NCBI GenBank assembly: GCA_937926515.1
Contig: CALAZZ010000030.1
Span: 1 to 7,225 of the forward strand
DNA from: an uncultured Bacteroidales bacterium
Lineage (GTDB): Bacteria > Bacteroidota > Bacteroidia > Bacteroidales > F082
Direction of reading: 5' to 3'
Length of the DNA stretch: 7,225 nt
The position numbers and the translations under genes are program-made. The notes beneath the pieces were generated by a model. The model saw only the letters and a list, made by a program, of their open reading frames with translations, searched no databases and was not told the DNA's origin. Positions 1-6,777 of the stretch are shown here, one piece after another. Numbering within the stretch: position 1 is the stretch's first letter; each line of letters begins with the position of its first letter.

Positions 1-314
1 CCATCATTGAAGCAAACAAAAGATCAAGTACCAAACTAAGCTGATAAACCATATAATCAAAGACATAGATGAGTTATTAGCTCAAAATATCTAAAGGTGT
101 AAAATGCAAAGTCAAATAAGAATACCTCAATTTCCTCCATAAATCAATTGATTAAGCTTAGTACATAGTGCCCAGTGTTCGTTGAGAATTTTAAATCCCT
201 GGCTGCAATCGATGAAGTCGTAAAACTGAAAATAATTAGATATAGATTTATTAAGCTGATTAAGTATATGCGCTACTCCATCTCACCCAACCTCAAATAT
301 TTAAACCTTTCGCC
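1..314. other. AT-rich intergenic region without an intact gene
   Basis: The plus strand is broken by frequent stops; its longest ATG-started stretch near the middle (from 104) is only 12 codons. The minus strand carries one 51-codon open stretch at 127-282, listed separately as a possible gene relic. A 12-base perfect palindrome (aatcaattgatt) lies at 142-153 with an 8-base one (taagctta) at 153-160. Both are too short and AT-rich to call as a terminator or operator. I find no match to the Bacteroidota promoter pattern (TTTG about 20 bases before TAnnTTTG) in front of rfbC, so the promoter for that gene is not located. No tRNA or other RNA gene is recognisable. Confidence 0.7.
127..282 (-). 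pseudogene. Possible degraded C-terminal fragment of an IS3-like transposase
   Basis: Reading the minus strand from 282 down to the TGA at 129-127 gives 51 uninterrupted codons, bounded upstream by an in-frame TGA at 285-283. There is no start codon that fits a whole gene. The peptide has a protein-like composition (several aromatics, one Trp, two Cys). It contains NYFQFYDF around residues 16-23 and GFKILNE around residues 29-35. From memory, IS3-family transposases end with a YF-x-FYN segment followed by a LHQSLGYKTPNE-like segment, and the two fragments here fall in that order with about two residues missing between them. In the next frame the spacer reads RLQ, as expected if small deletions had shifted the frame. 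The resemblance is by eye only. It could also be the end of an unrelated small protein, or chance. Confidence 0.25.
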
Positions 315-857
315 ATGCAAGTAATTAAAACGAAAATACCGGGTTTATTAATCCTAAAACCAGCCGTATTCAAAGATGAGAGGGGATATTTTTTTGAAAC
401 CTTTAATCAAGTAAAGTTGAGTGGGAGTGGCATTGATCTTAATTTTAAACAGGACAACGAATCAAAATCCGGAAAGCACGTTCTGCGTGGGTTGCACTTT
501 CAGGCTCCGCCATTTGCCCAGGGCAAACTGGTACGTGTTGTAAAAGGGGCCGTACTTGATGTGGCTGTTGACCTGAGACCTGAATCGCAAACTTATGGCC
601 AATGGGAATCGCTCGAACTCAACGAAGAGAATAAGTGGATGTATTGGATTCCTCCGGGTTTTGCCCATGGCTTTTTAAGTCTGCATGAAGGGACTATCCT
701 CGTTTACAAATGCACGGAAGTATTCAATAAAGAAACTGAAAGAAGTATTATATGGAATGATCCAACATTAAACATCAGTTGGGGAATCCACAAACCTATA
801 GTTTCAGAACGTGACCGGCTTGCACCAACATTCAAAGAGTTAAAAAATCCCTTTTAA
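315..857 (+). CDS. rfbC: dTDP-4-dehydrorhamnose 3,5-epimerase
   Basis: This cytoplasmic cupin enzyme epimerises C3 and C5 of dTDP-4-dehydro-6-deoxyglucose, the third step of dTDP-L-rhamnose synthesis for surface polysaccharides. The 180 residues match the usual family length of about 180-190, and the start at Met1 gives the normal N-terminus leading into F-x-DERGYFFETF (about residues 19-30). Visible family hallmarks are RGLHFQ with the likely catalytic His61, Lys71 in GKLVRV, DVAVDLR (82-88), the IPPGFAHGF segment (112-120) with His118, Tyr131 in VYK, WNDP (147-150) and SERD (164-167), where Asp167 probably corresponds to the aspartate of the His/Asp dyad. The partner genes rfbA, rfbB and rfbD are not in the window. 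The next gene starts 20 bp after the stop, so the two may be co-transcribed. There is no Shine-Dalgarno sequence. Some relatives epimerise other NDP-sugars at C3 or C5 only, but the retained active-site residues favour the RmlC reaction. Confidence 0.93.
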   Translation: MQVIKTKIPGLLILKPAVFKDERGYFFETFNQVKLSGSGIDLNFKQDNESKSGKHVLRGLHFQAPPFAQGKLVRVVKGAVLDVAVDLRPESQTYGQWESLELNEENKWMYWIPPGFAHGFLSLHEGTILVYKCTEVFNKETERSIIWNDPTLNISWGIHKPIVSERDRLAPTFKELKNPF

Positions 858-877
858 CCAAAACCTTACAAAATATT

Positions 878-1846
878 ATGCTTAAAAAGGTTCTTCTAGG
901 AATATTATTTGTAGTACTGGCAGGTACTTCAGGTTGGTTGTTTTTCCAGGCTCCCCAACACACTTACTGGAGGTCGCAAAGCCCGGTTTTAAACGATCAA
1001 AATTACCGTATTGTCAGCTTCACCTTACCTGAAGAGCTTTATTTTGCCGATGTTCGTGTCCCACTTGAAATTTTCCATACACGTGAAAGCCTCGAACGCG
1101 AACTACTGGTGAACACCTACTGGCACAGCTCGACCTTGCTATTGATGAAAAGAGCAAACCGCTGGTTCCCTGTAATCGAACCAATACTGGAACTATACCA
1201 AATCCCGGAGGATTTTAAATACCTGGCAATGATCGAAAGCAATCTAAGTAATGCACGCTCCCCTTCCGGAGCAGTCGGCTTTTGGCAGTTTCTGGAAGGA
1301 ACAGCCAAAGATTATGGTCTGGAGATAAACCGTGATGTAGATGAACGCTACCATATTGAGAATGCAACTGCCGCAGCTTGTCGCTATTTAAATGATTCAT
1401 ATGCAAGATTTGGAGATTGGGCTCTGGTGGCGGCAGCCTACAATGCCGGGAATCGTAGGATTTCCAATTTCCTGGAAGAACAGCTGGCCGATTCATATTT
1501 CGACTTACTCATGGCAGAAGAAACAGAGCGATACCTGTATCGCATCTTGGCAATGAAAATAATTATGCAAAATCCCGGGCGTTTTGGCTTTTATCCTGAA
1601 ATCGAAAAGCTTTACCATCCATTGCCCTACCAGCCCATGGTCATTGATAAAAGTATTGACAACTGGGCGGTTTTCTGTCAGCAGCACGGTATAACTTATA
1701 AACTATTAAAAATGTATAATCCTTGGTTGAGAACAAACCGACTCACCGTAAGACGAGGAAAAGAATATGTCATCAAAATGCCCGTTGAGCCATTCAATCT
1801 CACCCATAGGAGACTTAACGAGCTTTATCTGGAACATCAAGATTAA
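878..1846 (+). CDS. Membrane-anchored MltD-like lytic transglycosylase (GH23 SLT domain)
   Basis: The product probably cleaves the MurNAc-GlcNAc bond of peptidoglycan, leaving 1,6-anhydroMurNAc ends, on the periplasmic side. Residues 4-23 form a hydrophobic N-terminal segment after MLKK. No lipobox cysteine is present, so it looks like a signal anchor or cleaved signal rather than the lipoprotein signal of E. coli MltD. The SLT domain covers about residues 95-235. It contains YLAMIESNLSN with the expected catalytic Glu120, then SPSGAVGFWQF (128-138), where most family members have GA-x-G-x-WQF, and AAAYNAG (185-191). A C-terminal stretch (about 262-302: WAVFCQQHGITYKLLKMYNP, then RRGKEYVIKMP) resembles a single divergent LysM-type wall-binding unit, whereas MltD proteins often carry two or more clear repeats. 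The whole is 322 residues, short for MltD but common for Bacteroidota homologues. It follows rfbC by 20 bp. The general call is secure; exact subfamily and substrate preference are not. Confidence 0.88.
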   Translation: MLKKVLLGILFVVLAGTSGWLFFQAPQHTYWRSQSPVLNDQNYRIVSFTLPEELYFADVRVPLEIFHTRESLERELLVNTYWHSSTLLLMKRANRWFPVIEPILELYQIPEDFKYLAMIESNLSNARSPSGAVGFWQFLEGTAKDYGLEINRDVDERYHIENATAAACRYLNDSYARFGDWALVAAAYNAGNRRISNFLEEQLADSYFDLLMAEETERYLYRILAMKIIMQNPGRFGFYPEIEKLYHPLPYQPMVIDKSIDNWAVFCQQHGITYKLLKMYNPWLRTNRLTVRRGKEYVIKMPVEPFNLTHRRLNELYLEHQD

Positions 1847-1879
1847 AAATATTTTATCATGGAAAACCCTGATTTAAAG

Positions 1880-1911
1880 TTTGTTTAAGCATACTGTAAT
1901 CTAATGGTTTG
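1880..1911 (+). promoter_or_regulatory. Weak Bacteroidota-type promoter candidate before uvrA
   Basis: TTTG at 1880-1883 is followed after 20 bases by ATGGTTTG at 1904-1911. Known Bacteroidota housekeeping promoters have TTTG about 19-21 bases before TAnnTTTG. The spacing and the TTTG half fit, but the TA of the downstream box is replaced by AT. It would put a transcription start about 30 bases before the uvrA ATG. No SOS (LexA) box is evident nearby. This is a suggestion only. Confidence 0.22.
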
Positions 1912-1950
1912 AATGGGTATTAAAAGACCGGCTATTAATGAGTTTGTAAT

Positions 1951-4815
1951 ATGTCAGATCAGATAGATCCAAAACACAACGAAAACCCCGCGGAGGATAA
2001 GTACCTCGAAATTCTGGGGGCGCGTGTACATAACTTGAAAAATATCGATCTACGCATCCCACGGAATGCTTTTGTCGTTGTCACAGGTTTGAGCGGAAGT
2101 GGAAAAACTTCCCTTGCCTTTGATACGATTTATGCCGAAGGACAACGGCGGTATATGGAGTCGTTTTCCGCCTATGCACGCCAATTCATCGGAAGCATGG
2201 AGCGGCCGGATGTGGATAAAATCACAGGTCTGAGTCCTGTTATTTCAATCGAACAGAAATCAGTAAACCGCAACCCAAGATCCACTGTCGGAACAATTAC
2301 TGAAATATATGATTTTCTCCGCTTGCTATATGCGCGAGTTTCAGAAGCAATATCTTATGCTTCGGGTGAAAAAATGGTACGCTACTCCGAGGAGCAAATC
2401 ATTTCCCTTATCCGTCAACAATTTATAAATAAGCGTATTGCAGTATTAGCACCTGTTGTCCGGGGTAGAAAAGGTCATTATCGCGAATTATTTGAAAACA
2501 TCAGGCAATCCGGGTTTACAAGAGTGCGCGTTGACGGAGAGATCAGGGAAATAGCTTTTGGTATGCAATTGGATCGTTACAAAGTACATGATATTGAAAT
2601 TGTAATTGATCGTATTGAGGTCACATCAGAAGCGCACAAACGTATTACTCAAACCGTGCAGACTGCAATGAAGCATGGTAAAGGATTGTTGCTGATTCTT
2701 GATCATGACAGCAATGAAATCAGGCATTTCAGCAAACAACTCATGTGCCCGAAAACCGGAATTTCCTATGATGAACCTGAACCCAATACATTTTCATTCA
2801 ATTCGCCCTATGGTGCCTGTCCGAAGTGCAACGGACTTGGAGAGATAACTGAAATTGACCTAAAGAAAATCATTCCTGATTCGAAGTTAAGCATCAGAAA
2901 AGGTGGCATTGCGCCCTTGGGTGAGTTTAAAAACAACTGGATATTCAACCAGCTTGAAGCAATCGGTCTGAGATATGGTTTTGATCTGAATACCCCAATT
3001 ATAGATATTCCTGAAGAAGCCATTGATGTCATTCTTTACGGCTCAACAGAATCATTTGAGGTAAAAAAAGAATACCTAGGCATCATATCAACATACTCGC
3101 TTAATTTTGAGGGCATTATTAACTTCATTAACAATCAAAACAATGAAAATGCCTCAGCCGGTATTAAGCGTTGGGCAGCTGGTTTTATGAACAAAATACA
3201 CTGCCCGGAATGCTTGGGGACCAGGCTCAAAAAAGAGGCGCAGTGGTTCTTTATAGATGGTAAGAATATTGCAGACCTTGCAAAAATGGATATGGTCGTG
3301 CTGGCTGATTGGGTAAAAGCTCTACCTGACAGGCTCGATCAGCGGCAATGGCATATTGGTAAAGAGGTTATCAGAGAGGTACAAAAACGAATTGACTTCC
3401 TGCTCGATGTGGGTATAGACTATCTCTGTTTGAACAGGCCAGCAAATAGTTTGTCAGGAGGTGAGTCGCAGCGTATCAGGCTGGCCACTCAAATAGGTTC
3501 GCAACTTACCGGTGTACTTTATATACTTGATGAACCCAGCATAGGACTGCACCAAAGAGATAATCACAGGCTTATAGAATCACTCAAGCAGTTGCGTGAT
3601 ATAGGTAATACCGTGATCGTTGTTGAGCATGATAAAGACACCATTATGTCTGCAGATCACATTGTTGACATCGGGCCTGGTGCAGGCGTTCTTGGAGGTC
3701 ATATCGTAGCCCAGGGCAAACCCGGTGAAATGATGGATTGCAATAGCATCACCTGTGCTTATTTAAGCGGAAAAAAAGAAATTGAAATCCCTCAAAGAAG
3801 GCGCAAAGGTCAAAATGGTAAATTACTGATCCTTAAAGGAGCCAGCGGGCATAATCTTAAAGATATTACACTAGAATTACCACTTGGCAAAATGATTTGT
3901 ATTACAGGCGTTTCAGGCTCAGGAAAATCAAGCTTGATCAATGAAACACTTTATCCTATCTTAAGCAGGCATTTCTACCATTCAGTGAAAACGCCTCTAC
4001 CATACACCAGCATTGAAGGGCTTAAACTGATCGATAAGGTAATCGAAATTGACCAATCACCCATAGGCCGCACTCCACGTTCCAATCCTGCTACTTACAC
4101 CAAAGTATTCGACGATATACGAAAGCTTTTCGGGGAGCTTCCCGAGTCTAGGATAAGGGGCTATAAACCTGGCCGTTTCTCTTTTAACGTAAAAGGAGGA
4201 CGCTGCGAAACTTGCCGTGGCGCAGGACTGCGGATCATTGAAATGAATTTCCTGCCTGATGTGTCAGTAGAATGCGAAGACTGCCAGGGTAAAAGATACA
4301 ACCGCGAAACCCTGGAAGTTCGTTATCGCAACAAATCCATCAATGATATTTTGAACCTCACCATAAATCAGGCAGTGGATTTCTTCGAAAACATTCCTTC
4401 AATTTTACATAAAATAAAAACACTCAAAGATGTAGGGCTAGGTTATCTTAGCCTTGGTCAACCTTCAACAACCATCTCAGGGGGAGAAGCACAACGGGTT
4501 AAATTGGCATCCGAATTGTCGAAAAAGGACACGGGTAAAACACTTTATATTCTAGATGAACCTACCACAGGATTGCATTTTGAAGATGTTAAAGTGCTGC
4601 TTGATGTGCTAAACAAACTGGTGGGTAAAGGAAACACAGTTTTAATTATCGAACATAATATGGAGGTGATCAAAGTAGCTGATCATGTTATTGATCTTGG
4701 TCCTGAGGGCGGAGAGCGGGGCGGAGAAATTATTTGCCAGGGTACACCTGAAGAAATTATTAAACATCCGACCAGTTACACAGCCAAATTTTTAGAATCT
4801 GAGATAAAGCATTGA
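1951..4815 (+). CDS. uvrA: Excinuclease ABC subunit A (UvrA)
   Basis: UvrA is the damage-sensing ATPase that loads UvrB in nucleotide excision repair and works as a cytoplasmic dimer. The 954 residues contain two ABC modules. The first has Walker A GLSGSGKT (46-53), signature LSGGE (501-505), Walker B ILDEP (525-529) and the switch His560. The second has Walker A GVSGSGKS (653-660), signature ISGGE (842-846), Walker B ILDEP (867-871) and His902. The conserved SYARQF-like and SPVISIEQK segments follow the first Walker A. The distance from Lys52 to the first cysteine (266) is about that in E. coli UvrA, so the UvrB-binding insert is present and this is not a short UvrA2. Cysteine pairs occur at 290/293, 418/421, 752/755 and 775/778. 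The pair expected at 266/269 is Cys/Thr. The start is supported by the family-like ILGARVHNLKNIDL opening near residue 21. No uvrB or uvrC is in the window. Confidence 0.97.
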   Translation: MSDQIDPKHNENPAEDKYLEILGARVHNLKNIDLRIPRNAFVVVTGLSGSGKTSLAFDTIYAEGQRRYMESFSAYARQFIGSMERPDVDKITGLSPVISIEQKSVNRNPRSTVGTITEIYDFLRLLYARVSEAISYASGEKMVRYSEEQIISLIRQQFINKRIAVLAPVVRGRKGHYRELFENIRQSGFTRVRVDGEIREIAFGMQLDRYKVHDIEIVIDRIEVTSEAHKRITQTVQTAMKHGKGLLLILDHDSNEIRHFSKQLMCPKTGISYDEPEPNTFSFNSPYGACPKCNGLGEITEIDLKKIIPDSKLSIRKGGIAPLGEFKNNWIFNQLEAIGLRYGFDLNTPIIDIPEEAIDVILYGSTESFEVKKEYLGIISTYSLNFEGIINFINNQNNENASAGIKRWAAGFMNKIHCPECLGTRLKKEAQWFFIDGKNIADLAKMDMVVLADWVKALPDRLDQRQWHIGKEVIREVQKRIDFLLDVGIDYLCLNRPANSLSGGESQRIRLATQIGSQLTGVLYILDEPSIGLHQRDNHRLIESLKQLRDIGNTVIVVEHDKDTIMSADHIVDIGPGAGVLGGHIVAQGKPGEMMDCNSITCAYLSGKKEIEIPQRRRKGQNGKLLILKGASGHNLKDITLELPLGKMICITGVSGSGKSSLINETLYPILSRHFYHSVKTPLPYTSIEGLKLIDKVIEIDQSPIGRTPRSNPATYTKVFDDIRKLFGELPESRIRGYKPGRFSFNVKGGRCETCRGAGLRIIEMNFLPDVSVECEDCQGKRYNRETLEVRYRNKSINDILNLTINQAVDFFENIPSILHKIKTLKDVGLGYLSLGQPSTTISGGEAQRVKLASELSKKDTGKTLYILDEPTTGLHFEDVKVLLDVLNKLVGKGNTVLIIEHNMEVIKVADHVIDLGPEGGERGGEIICQGTPEEIIKHPTSYTAKFLESEIKH

Positions 4816-5041
4816 TATTTAACAGTAAAAGGATATATATTATCAGGTCCGTAGATACTTAAAATATATTTCATTGTGCAAGGTAAACCTCAACCTTTAT
4901 TAAGTTGAACCAATTAATTAACTTATAGGTGCTTGTCCGTAAGTAGGATTATTCAATATTTACTTTGCATCTTCGAGTAGAAAGTCTAATTTTATGCTTC
5001 ATTTTTATCAACTCCAAATTCACCTTTAAACAGTAAAAAAA
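4816..5041. other. AT-rich intergenic region with a near-repeat at both ends
   Basis: The gap between uvrA and the DHOD-like gene contains no open frame of note. A 13-base motif just after the uvrA stop (tttaacagtaaaa, 4818-4830) recurs with one extra A directly before the next start codon (tttaaacagtaaaa, 5025-5038). A weak hairpin (taagtt/aactta, six pairs with a 13-base loop, around 4899-4923) lacks the GC-rich stem and T-run of an intrinsic terminator. A promoter-like box inside the gap is listed separately. Confidence 0.5.
4960..4967 (+). promoter_or_regulatory. Bacteroidota-like -7 box before the DHOD-like/LOG/protease genes
   Basis: TTACTTTG, followed by CATC, differs at one base from the TAnnTTTG consensus and resembles the TTTGC context often seen at Bacteroidota transcription starts. 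The nearest upstream TTG (4933-4935) lies 24 bases away, further than the usual 19-21, so the -33 half is poor. A start near 4973 would give a leader of about 70 bases. The box fits with the downstream genes forming their own transcription unit. Confidence 0.33.
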
Positions 5042-6037
5042 ATGGTTGACTTGTCATGTAAATATCTCGGAATGGAACTAAAAAGCCCTATTATCGCTGC
5101 AAGTTCAGGCTTTACAGATTCAGTAAGTAAAATCATTCAACTTGAGAAACATGGTGTGGGTGCCGTTGTATTGAAGTCAATTTTTGAGGAGGAAATCAGC
5201 CTTGAATACGATAAGGCCATTCGTGATGAACAAGAAAAAACAGGAAGGGAAGAATTTCTGGACTATTTGGATGTCCGGATTCGGGCCGAAAACCTGGATA
5301 AATATATTCAACTGATCAGGCAAGCTAAAAATGAGGTTTCCATTCCGGTCATTGCATCGGTAAACTGCACTTCAGCCATGGAATGGACCAGTTTTACGAA
5401 AGAAATGGAAAATGCAGGAGCCGATGCTATTGAGTTAAATGTGTTTATTTTACCGTCAAGTCTGGACAAAAACGAAACAACCCATGAAGAAAAATATTTC
5501 GACATTGTCGAAGCTGTACAGAAGCATGTTAAAGTGCCCATAGTTTTAAAAATAAGCTATTACTTTACAAATCTGGCAAAATTCATTTACAAGCTCTCAC
5601 ATACCGGCATCAGTGGCTTGGTACTTTTTAACCGTTTTTACAGTCCTGATTTCGACATTGATAAACTGGAAGTGGTACCCTCGAATGTATTAAGTACAGC
5701 AGGAGAAATCACCATGCCCCTCCGGTGGATAGCCATGATGTCAGGCAGGTTGGGATGCGACCTGTCTGCCTCTACTGGAGTGGCTGATGGGAAATCTGCA
5801 ATAAAATTGCTGCTTGCAGGTGCTGATACCGTGCAAGTTGCGAGTGCACTCTACCGTCATGGCATTGCCTATATGGACGTGATCCACAACGAGATAAATG
5901 AATGGATGGAGCAACAGGCTTTTAAACAGATAGCAGAGTTTAAGGGTAGGTTGAGCCAGGCTAAAGTTGAAAATCCAGCCCTGTTTGAACGTGTTCAGTT
6001 TATGAAGTACTTCAGTGATAAAGAGAGCTTAATATGA
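5042..6037 (+). CDS. Dihydroorotate dehydrogenase-like flavoprotein (catalytic loop not conserved)
   Basis: This 331-residue cytoplasmic protein has the FMN-binding TIM-barrel layout of the dihydroorotate dehydrogenase (COG0167) superfamily. Retained positions are the opening LKSPIIAASSGFT (13-25), Lys45, the strand VIASVNC (103-109), ELN (131-133), LKIS with Lys170, LFN with Asn197, and a C-terminal phosphate-binding part STGVADG through GADTVQVASALYRHG (244-274). Key substrate features of true class 1 enzymes are missing. Where they have ELNLSCPN, this reads ELN followed by VFILPSS, so the catalytic Cys position is Ile136 and the following Asn is lost. The NSMGLPN-type orotate loop is also not recognisable. 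It therefore belongs to the uncharacterised DHOD-like group and probably reduces or oxidises something other than dihydroorotate. Its stop overlaps the next start (ATGA), which predicts translational coupling. The leader is A-rich with no Shine-Dalgarno. Confidence 0.87.
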   Translation: MVDLSCKYLGMELKSPIIAASSGFTDSVSKIIQLEKHGVGAVVLKSIFEEEISLEYDKAIRDEQEKTGREEFLDYLDVRIRAENLDKYIQLIRQAKNEVSIPVIASVNCTSAMEWTSFTKEMENAGADAIELNVFILPSSLDKNETTHEEKYFDIVEAVQKHVKVPIVLKISYYFTNLAKFIYKLSHTGISGLVLFNRFYSPDFDIDKLEVVPSNVLSTAGEITMPLRWIAMMSGRLGCDLSASTGVADGKSAIKLLLAGADTVQVASALYRHGIAYMDVIHNEINEWMEQQAFKQIAEFKGRLSQAKVENPALFERVQFMKYFSDKESLI

Positions 6038-6744
6038 ATAATCGCGATGAAAAAGAAATCAGGAAAGCTTTTAAAGCCAAAACCTGGAATGAGATCAAGA
6101 CACATGATTCGTGGTCAGTCTTCAAAATCATGTCAGAGTTTGTTGATGGTTTTGAGAAACTTGCACGAATAGGGCCTTGCGTGGCTATTTTCGGATCGGC
6201 ACGCACCGGCTCAAAGCACGAATATTACCGTTTAACCGAGGAAATTGCCTATTTATTAACAAAAAAGGGGTTTGGAATCATCACTGGTGGCGGGCCAGGC
6301 ATTATGGAAGCAGGAAATAAAGGAGCACATTTTGCCGGTGGAAAGTCAGTTGGGGTAAACATTGACCTGCCACACGAGCAGCATCCAAATCCTTTTATTG
6401 ATCCCGATAAATACATTGAATTTGATTATTTCTTTGTGCGCAAAGTAATGTTTATGCGCTATTCACAAGGATATATTGTGTTGCCGGGAGGGTTTGGAAC
6501 ACTGGATGAATTGTTTGAAGCCATTACACTGATTCAGACACAAAAGCTCGTCATGTTCCCTATTGTACTGGTAAAGAAAAGCTATTGGAAAGGTCTGCTT
6601 GATTGGATCACTGAACGCCTGCTTGAAGAAAAAAACATCAGTCCCGATGACCTCAATATTTTTACCGTGGTTGATACAGCCGAGGAAGCCGTGAAGATCA
6701 TTGAAGACTTCTATAACAAATATGCACTTAAGCCTAACTTTTAA
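6034..6744 (+). CDS. LOG-family (TIGR00730-type) nucleotide 5'-monophosphate phosphoribohydrolase-like protein
   Basis: LOG proteins hydrolyse nucleoside 5'-monophosphates to free base and ribose 5-phosphate. Plant LOG and some bacterial members release cytokinins, and E. coli PpnN acts on purine and pyrimidine nucleotides. The 236 residues have a Rossmann-like fold: a helical, charged N-terminal extension (about 1-45), VAIFGSAR (50-57), ITGGGPGIMEAGNKGA (83-98), the Arg126-Lys127 pair in FFVRKVMF, and the family signature PGGFGTLDE (141-149) with Glu149. All residues normally tied to phosphoribose binding and catalysis appear intact. The former annotation as lysine decarboxylase for such proteins is wrong. 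Its ATG overlaps the DHOD-like stop by 4 bp, so the two are almost certainly co-translated. A role in base salvage or nucleotide turnover is likely; the preferred base cannot be read from the sequence. Confidence 0.92.
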   Translation: MNNRDEKEIRKAFKAKTWNEIKTHDSWSVFKIMSEFVDGFEKLARIGPCVAIFGSARTGSKHEYYRLTEEIAYLLTKKGFGIITGGGPGIMEAGNKGAHFAGGKSVGVNIDLPHEQHPNPFIDPDKYIEFDYFFVRKVMFMRYSQGYIVLPGGFGTLDELFEAITLIQTQKLVMFPIVLVKKSYWKGLLDWITERLLEEKNISPDDLNIFTVVDTAEEAVKIIEDFYNKYALKPNF

Positions 6745-6777
6745 TGTCTAACCGTTTTCTAACCCATCATTTCAACA

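Noticed and set aside
142..160. Two adjoining palindromes (aatcaattgatt and taagctta) as a possible operator or recombination site
   Set aside because: Short, AT-rich and without flanking repeats; such palindromes are common by chance. They also fall inside the possible coding relic on the minus strand.
462..668. Antisense open frame of 68 codons inside rfbC
   Set aside because: It lies wholly within a well-supported gene, has no recognisable motif, and is a shadow of the codon pattern on the other strand. The same applies to minus-strand frames at 1117-1308, 1215-1496, 1505-1687, 2808-3032, 5308-5541, 6012-6206 and 6831-7052.
1951..4815. UvrA2-type paralogue or UvrA-like antibiotic-resistance protein
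   Set aside because: The spacing between the first Walker A and the zinc module matches standard UvrA, so the UvrB-binding insert is present, and both ATPase sites and the C-terminal zinc module are complete.
4899..4923. Hairpin after uvrA as a terminator
   Set aside because: The stem is six mostly A-T pairs with a 13-base loop and no following T-run, so it does not meet the pattern of an intrinsic terminator.
6034..6744. Lysine decarboxylase
   Set aside because: This old label for PGG-x-GT-x-x-E proteins is a known misannotation; there is no pyridoxal-phosphate lysine motif and the protein is far too short for a decarboxylase.
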